Assembly: GCA_009602725.1 (NCBI GenBank)
Contig: WELB01000166.1
Coordinates: 306,149-321,492 of the forward strand
DNA: 15,344 nt
Source: Spirogloea muscicola
Taxonomy: Eukaryota > Streptophyta > Zygnematophyceae > Spirogloeales > Spirogloeaceae
Direction: 5' to 3'
In this document: one piece after another, positions 1-8,270 of the stretch
Numbering within the stretch: position 1 is the stretch's first letter
How the letters are laid out: the number at the start of each line of letters is the position of its first letter
Notes under the pieces: model-generated
The model's database searches: none
The model's input: only the letters and a program-made list of their open reading frames with translations
What the model was told of the DNA's origin: nothing
Position numbers and translations under genes: made by a program

Positions 1-535
1 CCGCGGCCCGCCACGTGGCGCGCGCGCGCGGGGGGTGCCCCGCTACGCGCCAAAGGCCAGGGGCCACCGGCGCCCGCCCCGCGGCACTAGGCAATCGTCC
101 GGCGCGTCGGGCTGCCGACGGACGGTGCCCTTGCGGAGCTGTCCCATCTGCGGCCCGTGTTGCCGAGCCCTCGAACCTTGTCTAGCTTTCCCGGGCTGGC
201 CTGTCACGGCTATTGAATTACACCTTTCGCCCAAGGAGGAGAGTGGCAGGTCCAAACATGGGCCGGCCTGAAGCGTCCGGCGCATCCACCCCACCGCATC
301 CCCTCTCCCCGTGCGGCCTTCAATCCGTGTTCAGGCCTCTGCCCCCGGAGCGCCCCCCTTCCCTCGTTGGCCGCGGCCCGTCCCCTCCGGGAACAGCGGG
401 CCGGCCCACAAATGTCCGCCACGTGGCGCCCGCTTACCGCCCCCGGCAGCCCGGGGTCGCCCAGAGGCCGCCTGGCCCGGCCACGGCCGGCCCCGCCCCT
501 TTCCCCTTTCGCTTCGTCTCATGTAGCCCCGCTAT
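1..535. other. GC-rich leader without recognisable gene
   Basis: This stretch is very GC-rich and begins with a short CG dinucleotide run near 20-30. Open frames exist on both strands, but they overlap one another and are dominated by Pro, Arg, Ala and Gly, as expected by chance at this base composition. The 12-base palindrome CGCCACGTGGCG, which has a G-box CACGTG core, occurs at 9-20 and again at 417-428. A CCGCGGCCCG word also occurs at 1-10 and 371-380, so part of the region may be an old duplication. A diverged SINE-like core with CGAACCTTGTC followed by GGGCTGGCC lies at about 172-235. Confidence 0.5.
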
Positions 536-800
536 CTGCACCAGCTGTTGACCAATGTAGTGGCTTGAGTGGGCCACCCTTTTCATCTCACAGTGCATTG
601 CTTTCTGGCTGCTAGACTTTCGGACTTGCGGCTCCTCGCTCGTGGTTACTAAGTCATTCATCCTCCCGGGCAAGCTCTGGGATAGCGCTTCTGGCCCGTT
701 CGAACCTTGTCACATCTGGGAGAATCACTTCCTTTGGGAGAGCCATTTCCTTTGGAAGAGCTCACGTCTGGCTTTCATGCGCACCGCGCGCGCCTTCTCT
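536..800 (+). repeat. Diverged composite SINE-like copy
   Basis: Three modules that recur elsewhere appear in order. The first, at 536-600, has CAATGTAGTGGCTTGAGTGG and matches the 3' module seen at 9637-9702. The second, at 610-660, has GACTTGCGGCT followed by GGTTACTAAGT and matches the head module seen at 2830-2880. The third, from about 696, has GTTCGAACCTTGTC, then TTTGGAAGAGCTCAC, and ends in TTTCATGCGC and CGCGCGCCTTCTCTC at 773-800. The GTTCGAACC stretch resembles a Pol III B box, but no convincing A box was found at the right spacing. The copy is old, and the order of modules is more informative than its exact limits. Confidence 0.5.
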
Positions 801-1033
801 CTCTTTCCCTTCCCTCCCCCCGTGCCCAACTGCGCCCTCAGCCCTCGGCGAGCCCTCGTCATGGCTGACCGCGGCGCCCTCCGGCTTGGGAGCTTCCCCA
901 TCGGCCCTTGTCCGCTCTGTTTGTTGGGCTGGCCTCGGCAGCCGCGACCGCCTTCCTCCCTTGGACAGGCTTCTCGCTCCGGCGTGGAAAGAGGGCAGAA
1001 GCAGCTTCTTCCGAGCCCCATCCTCTGCACCAG

Positions 1034-1215
1034 CTCTTGCCTGAACACTGAGTGCACCCCGCTACCCGGAGACTAGTTTCTCTGACCTGCGGCTGCTCAA
1101 GGGGATATTGAGCACCCAGTGGCCATTGAGTCACGTTGTGCTTTTTAGCGGCTATCTGGCTCCTTCAAAATTTGTTCATTCGTTTTCTGGGCTGGCCAAC
1201 GACAGCCATCGGCAT
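1034..1215 (+). repeat. SINE-like copy (head plus core)
   Basis: CCGCTACCCGGAGACTAG followed by TGACCTGCGGCTGCTCAA at 1058-1102 is nearly identical to the reverse complement of 3710-3755. It is followed by TTGTTCATTCGTTTTCTGGGCTGGCCAACGACAGCC at 1171-1208, the diverged GGGCTGG core. The order is therefore the head module and then the core, as in the copies at 2820-3435. Confidence 0.55.
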
Positions 1216-1387
1216 CTACTGGAACAGTCATTCCCTTGAGTGCACTGGCTTGTTCTGGCCTCCCTTGCATTCCAGGCGCCGGCTCCCAAGGGGGCGAGGG
1301 GCCGTGCAAAGCCAGCCCACACAAGAAGGAGCACGGTGCAACGGAGCGGGAAAGCATAGAGACCACCAAGATTGCAGCTTCTCTGGC

Positions 1388-1470
1388 CTGAAGAGAGAGA
1401 AGGCGCGCGGGGCGCATGAATTGAAAGGGAGGCCAATTCAAGCCAATACATTGTTCAGGCAGAAAAGGCG
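1388..1470 (-). repeat. Retroelement 3'-tail module
   Basis: Read on the minus strand this gives GCCTGAACAATGTATTGGCTTGAATTGGCCTCC, then TTCATGCGCCCCGCGC and CTTCTCTCT. It matches 9637-9702 almost base for base, and also the tails at 7806-7880 and 6350-6413. Here the tail stands alone, without the protein-coding part, as expected of a heavily 5'-truncated retroelement copy or of a SINE that borrows the same 3' tail. Confidence 0.65.
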
Positions 1471-1479
1471 CACCCATAT

Positions 1480-2360
1480 CGGCTGAGGGCCCCGCCCCTC
1501 TTCGGTGCCCTTCGCCTCCTCCGACCCGACGCTAGCCGCCACACCGCCACTAGCTCGTGGCAGCGCCAAGCGAGCAGTCTTATCTCTCTTTTGTCGGAAA
1601 AGCGAAAATTGCCTGTGCTATTAATGGAGAGGGTGTCTTATCAAGAGGAGATGGCCACCGTCTCCTTGTGGAAGAACATGATTGTTTCTTGTCTCCGCAA
1701 TTACCGCTAAGTTTCAAGCGTTGGCTCATTATCAAGGTGCTGGGTGCGCTCTAAGCCAGGCCACTGGCATATTTTGTGGCTCCGGCTTCCAAAATAGCCT
1801 GTGGGTTCACTCGTGTGTAGTGAAGTCCCCCTTCAATCGCCCATCAAACTATCACCTCAGCCCACCTCAGCCTAGCGCTTCGCTTTGTGAAGCCCCAGTC
1901 TCGCACTAGCTTAGGCCTGGATATTGTGCTGGCTTGGTTTGCCTCACTTTTGCATCCAGCGCACCATGCGCCTCCTCCCTTTTGACCCACATCGCTGGCC
2001 AGGCAGTTGGCAGTGCAGTACAAAGAAAGCTGCAGCATTACATCGACTACCCCACTGCGATCAGCAACTGCCAGCTGCAGTCAGAGTATCTTTGGCTTGT
2101 ATAGCTCCTCGACTCCACACTCATTCACAATATTGCTAGTCTAGGCTATGCACGACGCACCGACGTGCTTCCAGGTGAGATGGGTTTGCTAGCTGCACAA
2201 TGGTCGTTCTTGCGCCGTTGAGTGTCGGTCTGTTTGCATCGTGCTCGGGCTCATGCTTTGCACCAGAAAGCTGGGCCAGCTCTAGTTGGTGGCAGAAGGG
2301 CTTGGAAGCTGCCATCTTGTAGTCATGCATCATATAGCGACCTATATGTATTGACCTGTG
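1480..2360. other. No recognisable gene
   Basis: Only short overlapping open frames are present on both strands, none with a recognisable motif. The base composition is more balanced than in 1-535. I see no convincing exon, RNA gene or repeat in this stretch. Confidence 0.4.
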
Positions 2361-2460
2361 CTGACTGAGCGGGTCACTTTGCAGTGGGTGATGTACGTCA
2401 TCAGATGTGCTTGCCTTTGTACTTGGCCAATTTAGCCTTCATTTGTTTCAAATATACGAA
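2361..2460 (+). repeat. Dispersed repeat R, copy 1
   Basis: The segment runs from CTGACTGAGCGGGTCA through GATGTGCTTGCCTTTGTA and ACTTGGCCAATTT to TTTGTTTCAAATATACG. The reverse complement of 6447-6535 and of 14832-14900 matches it clearly in the shared GCTTGCC and GTACTTGGCC blocks. Read on the minus strand, copies 1 and 2 encode the short peptide LAKYKGKHI, so the repeat may derive from coding sequence. Confidence 0.6.
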
Positions 2461-2479
2461 ATATACGAAAGTATTCCTT

Positions 2480-2600
2480 ATGAAAGACGCGTGTCCACTC
2501 TTTAGGCTGGCCTCTCGCAGCCATTGCCGTAAGTTGGAAGAGCTTTCTTCTTTTGGAAGCACCTCTCCATGTGGAGGAGCTTCTCTCTCGCAGGCCAAAG
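2480..2600 (+). repeat. Diverged SINE-like core
   Basis: CTTTAGGCTGGCCTCTCGCAGCC at about 2500-2522, followed by TTGGAAGAGCTTTCTTCTTTTGGAAGCACC, matches the core and its downstream flank seen at 3880-3935 and 700-765. This is a degenerate copy with uncertain ends. The GC-rich 2600-2820 segment that follows contains only chance open frames. Confidence 0.4.
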
Positions 2601-2908
2601 CAGCAGGCTGCCGTGCCCCCCTGGGCGGCTTGAGCGGCTTATTGCCGCCCAGCAGCCAGGGGCAGCAGGGGAAGGGCATTGTCTTTAAAAGGGCGTCACA
2701 GGGCGGCCCTTGCTGGCGCCGGCGCATCCGGGCCCCGTCTCCGGGCGGCGGCCGCGAGCCGCACGCGGGCCGCCCTGCAGGTGCATCGGCAAGTGCCTCT
2801 GGCTCTGGACAGGGGACCCATTTCCAGGAGCCTAGCATCTCCGACCTGCTGCTTAGCAGAGGTTACTGAGTGATTCGTAGCTGCTTTGTTTCTCTGTGTG
2901 CTTGTTTT

Positions 2909-2919
2909 CCCCCCCCCCC
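2909..2919. repeat. Poly-C homopolymer
   Basis: An uninterrupted run of about 11 C residues sits between two head-module copies of the SINE-like family. Its length is likely to vary between individuals or reads. Confidence 0.7.
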
Positions 2920-3028
2920 AGCCCAGCATCTCTGATCTGCGGCTGCTTAGCAGGGGTTACTGAGTGTCTCGTAGCAGCTTTGTTTCTGTTACTTAGCGCT
3001 TCCCCTGGCCCCCTTCTCGTACTCTGTT

Positions 3029-3144
3029 CATTCTTTTTCGGGCTGGTTGTTCCAGCCCCTATTCTCAATGGGCGAGCACTTTCTTCTCTTCTTTTTCGAG
3101 CTGGTTGTTCCAGCCCCTATTCTCAAGGGGCGAGCACTTTCTTC
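3029..3144 (+). repeat. 58-bp tandem duplication of repeat core
   Basis: The segment containing GCTGGTTGTTCCAGCCCCTA and GGCGAGCACTTTCTTC is repeated head to tail with a period of 58 bases (CTGG at 3043 and 3101). The second copy has a G to A change that weakens one arm of the core inverted repeat (GAGCTGG instead of GGGCTGG) and a change in the spacer before GGGCGAG. Confidence 0.75.
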
Positions 3145-3861
3145 TTTTCTTAGCGCTTCCCTGGCCCCCTTCTCGTACTCTGTTCATTCTGTTTTGGGCT
3201 GGCTTTTCCAGCCCCTATTCTCAATGGGCGAGCACTTTCTTCATTTCCAGGAACCTAGCATCTCTGATCTGTGGCTGCTTAGCAGGAGTTACTGAGTGAT
3301 TCGTAGCTGCTTTGTTTCTTTAGTGTGCTTGTTTTTCTTAGCGCTTCCCCTGGCCCCCTTCTTGTACTCTGTTCGTTCTTTTTTGGGCTGGCTTTTCCAG
3401 CCCCTATCCTCAATGGGCGAGCACTTTCTCCTGACCAGGGCCTGCCGACGGGCCAGACCGACGAGGCAAGGCTTCCGGCCCAAGCGAGCAGGTCCTCAGC
3501 AAGATACGGAAGACGCTTCCATTAGAGGGCGGTGGCTGTGAGAGGCCAGCCCAGAAAGCCGATAAACACAGTTTGAAGGGGCCAGAGAAAGAAGAGAGCT
3601 CTGTTCATTCTTTTTCGGGCTGGTTGTTCCAGCCCCTATTCTCAATGGGCGAGCACTTTCTTCTTCTGCAGCACACAGCGGCCAAGAGACACTCAGTAAG
3701 TCCGTTGAGCAGCCGCAGGTCGGGAAAATTAGTCTCCGGGTAGCGGGTCAGTACTCAGCAGCACTAGACCCCCACCGCATTTCAACAGGTCTCGGGATGC
3801 ATCCTGTGTGTCCGTGACATCATCACTGGCTGCGGTCAATCCGTGTCAATCACTGCCAGAA

Positions 3862-4045
3862 ATAGTGATCTCAACCTTTCTTTGGGCTGGATTTTCACAG
3901 CTCTCGCCCCCTTTTGGAAGACCTCACTTCTTTGCAGTAGGCAACGGCTGTGAGAGGCCAGCCTTGAGAATGAAAAGAAAAACGTAGGCTCCTTCAATGG
4001 GGCGAGGGCTGTGAAAAGCCAGCCCAAAAATATCGAACAAGGTCT
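3862..4045. repeat. Diverged SINE-like cores, inverted pair
   Basis: A forward core with GGGCTGGATTTTCACAGC and TCTCGCCCCCTTTTGGAAG lies at 3884-3925. Reverse cores follow at 3948-3975 (CGGCTGTGAGAGGCCAGCC) and 3998-4045 (GGGCGAGGGCTGTGAAAAGC, then GCCCAAAAATATCGAACAAG). The last one, read on the minus strand, links the ACCTTGTTCGA box directly to the GGGCTGG core, which fixes the order of these two boxes in the family. Confidence 0.55.
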
Positions 4046-4286
4046 GGATAGATCTTTGTATTCTTACCTCAATGAGTAGCCTTTCATGAGGTTGGATGCA
4101 TCGAGGCTCATTCAGCAGGAGACGGACTTGTCATCACTCGTCTCCACTACCTGGACACGCGCAAGCAGCATCTGCTTCAGTGAAGAAAATTTTTAGCTGG
4201 AGCGAAGCAATGGGCAATGGCTAAGTGGCCAGCCCAAAATGAAGGAACGGCGAAGCCACTGGCTGGCACCTTCAGCGTGCTTCAGC

Positions 4287-4324
4287 AGACTAAGCTGGTC
4301 CAGCTCCTCGGACCAGCTTAGTCT
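4287..4324. other. Perfect 15-bp-stem hairpin
   Basis: AGACTAAGCTGGTCC at 4287-4301 is followed by an 8-base loop and its exact reverse complement at 4310-4324. The stem has no mismatch and about 53% GC. A diverged reverse SINE-like core (AAGTGGCCAGCCCAAAATG) lies just upstream at 4225-4243. The hairpin could be a recent inverted duplication, a foldback remnant, or part of a small-RNA precursor. There is nothing here to decide which. Confidence 0.75.
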
Positions 4325-4574
4325 CGGCCACTCACGTGCCCTGCTCCCAAGAAGCCAACCGCGACCTGCCCCCTCAAGCTCTGCCTGTGTCATGATGCAA
4401 ACTCATACAAGGTCGTGCTAACTTAAAAAAGATCCTGACTGTAAGAAATGAGTAACCTCTCACATTTCTGCAGCCAAAGCAGACCAACATGTAGTGTCCG
4501 CCTGCTACTCGTACTTCCCCGAGGCAGCACCTGTGACAAGTGTTCTCATTGTATTCATTTAGGGAGATGTGTAA

Positions 4575-4844
4575 TCCAATGCTTTCCGGCAGGCCCCTTC
4601 GAGCCTTGGTCTGTTTGAGGCTGCCTTCTTTCACAGCCATCGTCCCCTTCCGGAAAGCATTCTTTCCCTTATGATATCTCTGTCATACGACCCTGAACCC
4701 CTGCAAGATATGGGAAATATTGCAGCAAAGGCCGCCGCTCTTGAGAAAGAAGCCATGTGGCAGCTCTGCAGGTCGCAGGACCCTACAGAGCGGGTACTCG
4801 GCAAAGCAAGGCAGGGCAGTCGCTGGCACAAGCAGCCGCCATGA
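4575..4844 (+). CDS. Coding-like open frame, unknown
   Basis: An open frame of 89 codons runs to a TGA stop; the first ATG is at 4671. Its second half is hydrophilic and helix-prone (NIAAKAAALEKEAMWQL, then CRSQDPTERVLGKAR), which reads more like real protein than the chance frames around it. I recognise no family. It could be an exon, because no upstream context for translation initiation is visible, and possible splice sites such as CAG|GTCGCA at about 4768 are weak. The region after it (4880-5340) has further short open frames on the plus strand, including one with LDRETRHKNGTHALQLSD, that could be neighbouring exons. It could equally be an accidental frame. Confidence 0.25.
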   Translation, partial: SNAFRQAPSSLGLFEAAFFHSHRPLPESILSLMISLSYDPEPLQDMGNIAAKAAALEKEAMWQLCRSQDPTERVLGKARQGSRWHKQPP

Positions 4845-5536
4845 GCCGACATTAGGTCGGTGATGTCCACACTCTGCAAATGACGTTTTTTCTGTGCCAG
4901 ATTGCGTCAAAGAGCCTGCATCTGACCTGTACAGCAAGTGCTGTACATTTTCCCGATGACTTCCTGATCAGCATCGCAGAAGCAGCTCAACCAGCGTGGG
5001 GCTTGCTCTTCACGACTTCTCTAAACTGGACCGAGAGACTCGCCATAAGAACGGCACTCACGCTCTCCAGCTTTCTGACCAGAAGAGATGGTGGATAGTC
5101 TGGCAGGTTGCTGTGACTATGGCGAGATGCTTTCAGAATGCTTGCTTATATTCAGGACTACACAGGAAAAGCCACAAGACTTGATATATCGTCGAGGACG
5201 ATAGGGCCAGCAATGACTGACATCCCAAGAATAAGTGCGAGGAGCAGAGCAAGCTCAACATTGGCAGTGTGATCAAATACCAGCAAGATTTCAGGGATTA
5301 TTATCTGGCTTCTGCTGAAGCTAGACACTTTGTTGGTCAGCATATCAGGTCATCTGCTAGCTCTTCGCATCACCACAAATTCATATACAGGCGAGGATTT
5401 GGAAGGCTTCTAGCACTTGTCTAGCTCATACGCATGCATTGGCCCGGCATTGGCCGGTATCAACGCTCCACTGCAGAAGCCACAATCTGGAGCAGTACCT
5501 TTTCCTAGATAACGCTTAGCAGCTCGGCCTGCCTAA

Positions 5537-5559
5537 CCGTGGTGTGGAATACGCCACGG
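5537..5559. other. Short hairpin next to MITE-like element
   Basis: CCGTGG and CCACGG pair across an 11-base spacer, just left of the terminal inverted repeat that begins at 5563. It may be part of a larger terminal structure of that element. Confidence 0.4.
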
Positions 5560-5562
5560 CCT

Positions 5563-5783
5563 AAACTTAGAGCAAGCCGAGCCGAGGAGGTTCTGGGGTT
5601 GATGTAGGAGATTGCCTGGGCGAAATCCTCCAACCCTCATCGACCTTTCCCTTACACCCAGCCGTGCTTTCGCCCTGCTTTCGTAGCCTTCCTGGCCTTT
5701 GGCTTCGCTGCGTTAGCCCCATCTTTGCTGGTTATTTGCCTTTTTGTACGAGATAGTGTACTGGCTCGGCTTGCTCTAAGTTT
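5563..5783. mobile_element. MITE-like element with 21-bp perfect TIRs
   Basis: The 21 bases at 5563-5583 (starting AAACTTAGAGCAAGCCGA) are the exact reverse complement of 5763-5783. Allowing one extra base, the match extends outward to CTA/TAG. The element would be about 221 bp with roughly 180 bp of interior and no coding capacity. Size, terminal inverted repeats and lack of a gene fit a miniature inverted-repeat transposable element moved in trans by a DNA transposase. No convincing target-site duplication flanks it, so the exact ends and the superfamily are open. Confidence 0.6.
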
Positions 5784-6297
5784 TAGTCATGCGCATCCCG
5801 TACCTACTCTGTTGGGCCTCTTAGGACTTGGTAATCTTTACCGTTGTTCCAACCTGTCATGTAACTGTGACTTCTACATTGCTACATTCCTGGGTTGGTC
5901 GCACCCCGTCTTTAGCCGTACATCATCGGGCTTGGTTCTGGCAGTCCTTACGATAGATATTGTCGAGCTCAATACTGCCAGCCACAACCGACATGTTGTG
6001 CATTAGTGCAAGCGCAGATCACATCCAGCTTCACAGAGAAGTCCGACGCCAGCACTGCTTCTTGCTTCTCGCTTCTTGCCGAGTAGCTTCTGCAAATGCT
6101 AAAGACTACAAAAGTCTATCTCAAGCACGGGTAAACGTGGAAGTAACTGCACTGTGGTGGCATCAGAGTGTGTACTTGGGCCAAGACGAGGGCTGCTTGG
6201 AGCGAGTCCTGGTCTGCATACAGCGTCTTCAGACTGACACGGGCTGACCTAATGCAGCCAGCCACCAGCCGCCACTGACGTTGACCCCTCCAAGTGC
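5784..6297. other. No recognisable gene
   Basis: Several open frames of 60-95 codons overlap on both strands without any family motif. The base composition is balanced. It could hold introns or an old mobile-element interior, but nothing is supported. Confidence 0.35.
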
Positions 6298-6331
6298 AGC
6301 AATGACAGTCATCCAGCAATGACAGTCATCC
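6298..6331. repeat. 17-bp tandem duplication
   Basis: AGCAATGACAGTCATCC occurs twice head to tail at 6298-6314 and 6315-6331 without mismatch. A perfect short tandem copy of this kind is usually recent. Confidence 0.85.
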
Positions 6332-6349
6332 GTTCCCGTTGCAGGGAAG

Positions 6350-6413
6350 AGAATGCGCGAGGTGCGTGAAGGGAGGCCAAACCAAGCCAATGCACTGTTC
6401 AGGCAAAAGCTAA
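6350..6413 (-). repeat. Retroelement 3'-tail module, diverged
   Basis: The minus strand reads GCCTGAACAGTGCATTGGCT, then TTTGGCCTCC, then CTTCACGCACCTCGCGC, a diverged match to the tail at 9637-9702. Further along on the minus-strand upstream side, TTCGCTTTACGTAGCCCC matches TTCGTTTTCCGTATAATGTAGCCC of the 9580-9610 segment. The copy therefore includes more than the last 60 bases of the family and abuts dispersed repeat R. Confidence 0.55.
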
Positions 6414-6446
6414 TGCAAAGAATGGGGCTACGTAAAGCGAAACCCT

Positions 6447-6535
6447 ATGTGTATCTGAAACAAACGAAGCCCAAATTGGCCAAGTACAAAGGCAAGCACA
6501 TCTATTGCCGTAGATTGCCCACTGCAAATTAGCCC
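6447..6535 (-). repeat. Dispersed repeat R, copy 2
   Basis: The minus strand carries TGCTTGCCTTTGTACTTGGC, then CAATTTGGGCTTCGTTTGTTTCAGATAC. This is a close match to 2400-2455 in inverted orientation about 4 kb away. It directly adjoins the retroelement tail module at 6350-6413. Confidence 0.65.
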
Positions 6536-7800
6536 TATGCTAAGGGTGCTAAGGCAATCGTGCGGAAGCCGATTGAAGGGGGACTCCGGTACCACAAATG
6601 AGCACGAGGGAAGAGAGTGCATTTTCGGGTGCCTGTGCACAATCATTGCCCTACAACTACGGCACATGCCAAGAAAAGTGAGACAACAGGCACGGCCGCA
6701 GCGGTTCACAAGAGGAAGAAAAAGAAATGATACATTCTCAGTAAGAGCAGATGGCCGTCCGCTCTTCGGCTCTTAAATCGGCTGGTATTACCACCAAAAC
6801 ACTTGACGGATATTCAAGTACTCTACTTGATGTTAGGCCCCAAAAGACCAACAGGAGGACTGTTTTCTCAAGCAAGATTACAGGTTAAGTTTATCAAGAA
6901 CAGTCCCTGACTAGCGAGGACCTCTGCAAGCAGTCCATGTCTAGATGAGTTGCCGAGTTTTACATCCGAGAAGAGCTGCACAGTAATTCCCCAGCGGACC
7001 CTCACACACAAGACTTGACTAGCTGATACTTGCTCGAGCTGAAAAGAGGTATGTCTCAACGTTGGCACGCCTCGGGTCCTGTTGGCAGGCCACTACAAGC
7101 GGCATCCGACCATTACAGCAACATAGCTGCTACTCACGGTAAACCACCCGGGAGTGAAGGTGTCGACCTTTCCTTGGCTTCCTCAGTAGCAACTCGATAT
7201 GCCCCAAAAGCGTCCAATGCACTGCCAGGACTTCAGCATCTAAACCATGTATGTAAAGCAAAGCCCGATGTTGTGCATCTCTCGTGGCCCGTGGCTCTGC
7301 CTTACTTGACATGGCTAGCACCATTGTATGAATAATGTGACGTTGGCGCACACGACTTTTACTTGCTCGAGGTATCACATGCCTGCCTCTGTTCCTGCAG
7401 CAATCAGTCAATTTCTGCAATATTTAAGTTGCTAGGGCTTCTTGCTTGCATCCTGCTAGCAAGGTGGCTAGCGTTTGAGAGCACAGATTGTCATGTTCGT
7501 TGACGTGCATGTGCTTGCTTGAAGACTTCCAAGGGTGTCATGAGATGTCCCGTCGGTGGTACATCTGTGTAGATCTAACAAGGATGGTGACGTGGAAGTA
7601 TACGTGGACATTACAGGTGGACTCACATTTGCTCTGGTGTGCATGAGTCTCAACCAGGTCACGTCCGGCTCCACGTCAGTCAGGAAAGATTCGCACCAAT
7701 CTGGCTCGTGTCGGGGAACCATCCGATCCGCCGCCGTGCCTTCTCCCATCAACGGCAAGCAGCCCTTCCTGCCGCCCGAAATGCTCAAATGAAGCCCAAG
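6536..7800. other. No recognisable gene
   Basis: The longest open frames (about 130 codons at 7468-7860 minus, about 101 at 7030-7335 plus) overlap frames on the opposite strand and show no motif I recognise. The minus frame at 7468-7860 includes the retroelement tail, which argues against it being one gene. A possible splice donor (AAAT|GTGAGT) lies on the minus strand near 7625, after the peptide ESFLTDVEPDV. A spliced minus-strand exon there is conceivable but unsupported. Confidence 0.3.
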
Positions 7801-8026
7801 AGAAGCCGAAAAGGGGGGCAAGCGCGCGGGGCGCATGAAGTGAAATTGAGGCCAGTCCAAGCTGATACGTTGTTCAGGTAGAGTCTAGGGCAAAAGTAAA
7901 CAGGGCCACATAATACGGAGACCTAAACTAAGGTGCCTAAGGTGACATCCGGACCCACGGGTGAGCACCAACACATCCGACAAGCTAACTTGGGGAGCTG
8001 GAGCGCGGCCATGAAAGCCGGAGGCC
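7801..8026 (-). mobile_element. Retrotransposon 3' region, minus copy
   Basis: Read on the minus strand, this segment aligns end to end with 9484-9702. Shared blocks include CTCCCCAAGTTAGCTTGTCGG, ATGTCACCTTAGGCACCTT, CCCTAGACTCT and the tail TTCATGCGCCCCGCGC; identity is roughly 85% by eye. It is the untranslated 3' part of the same family whose coding part lies at 8271-8583. The two parts are separated by the 8027-8257 insertion. Confidence 0.75.
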
Positions 8027-8257
8027 TGACAGAGCGCGCGAAAAGAAGAAGAAAGTGCTCGCCCATTGAGGATACACAGAAGCGCGGCCAGATTGACTGG
8101 TGGCTGGGAAAGGCCAGCCCCAAGGTATGGACAAGGTCTGAGGGAGCCTGAGTGCGAACGACTAGGGCTAAGACATCAGCCAGGGAACGCTCAGTAACCT
8201 CTAGTTAGGAGATGCAAGTCTGAGTAGCTAGCAGGCGGAAAGACGTCGTCCTGACGG
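8027..8257 (-). mobile_element. SINE-like insertion with 12-bp flanking repeats
   Basis: The direct repeat AAGCCGGAGGCC flanks the segment at 8015-8026 and 8258-8269. The related plus-strand retroelement copy has only one such block (GGCCTCCGGCTTTC at 9488-9501) and no intervening DNA. This is the pattern of an insertion with target-site duplication. Read on the minus strand the insert contains, in order, a diverged head module (AACTAGAGGTTACTGAGCG), an ACCTTGTCC box, GGGGCTGGCCTTTCCCAGCC, and GGGCGAGCACTTTCTTC. It therefore gives a length (about 231 bp) and module order for this otherwise scattered repeat family. Confidence 0.7.
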
Positions 8258-8270
8258 AAGCCGGAGGCCG

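Larger units (their letters stand above)
2820..3765. repeat. Cluster of nested SINE-like repeat copies
   Basis: Head modules, with CTAGCATCTC, then CTGCTTAGCAG and GTTACTGAGTG, occur at 2826-2904, 2921-2990 and 3244-3335 on the plus strand, and at 3676-3765 inverted. Core modules, with GGGCTGG, a 4-6 base spacer, CCAGCCCCTAT and then GGGCGAGCACTTTCTTC, occur at 3020-3086, 3087-3144, 3176-3244, 3364-3431 and 3598-3666. An inverted diverged core lies at 3525-3560. The copies are close enough to suggest recent amplification or nested insertion at one site. The open frames across the cluster repeat the same short peptide because the DNA repeats, so I do not regard them as genes. Confidence 0.75.

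Noticed and set aside
9-428. Paired CACGTG palindromes as promoter elements
   Set aside because: The 12-base palindrome occurs twice in very GC-rich DNA with no gene start attached, and may reflect a duplication. There is no evidence of regulation.
690-712. GTTCGAACCTTGTC as a tRNA T-arm or Pol III B box
   Set aside because: No acceptor stem, D-arm or anticodon arm can be folded around it, and no A box lies at the usual spacing. It is kept only as a repeat-family box.
2896-3541. Overlapping frames encoding a repeated VPAPIL..GRALSS-type peptide
   Set aside because: The peptide repeats because the non-coding SINE-like core repeats; the copies are in different frames and contain the hairpin core.
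4374-4640. Minus-strand frame with TCHRCC and VCFGCRN, like a zinc ribbon
   Set aside because: The second Cys pair falls in DNA resembling the head module of the SINE-like repeat, and no splice or start context supports a gene.
7468-7860. 130-codon minus-strand frame
   Set aside because: Its first codons are the retroelement 3' tail, which is non-coding in the other copies. A smaller exon near 7625 could not be supported.
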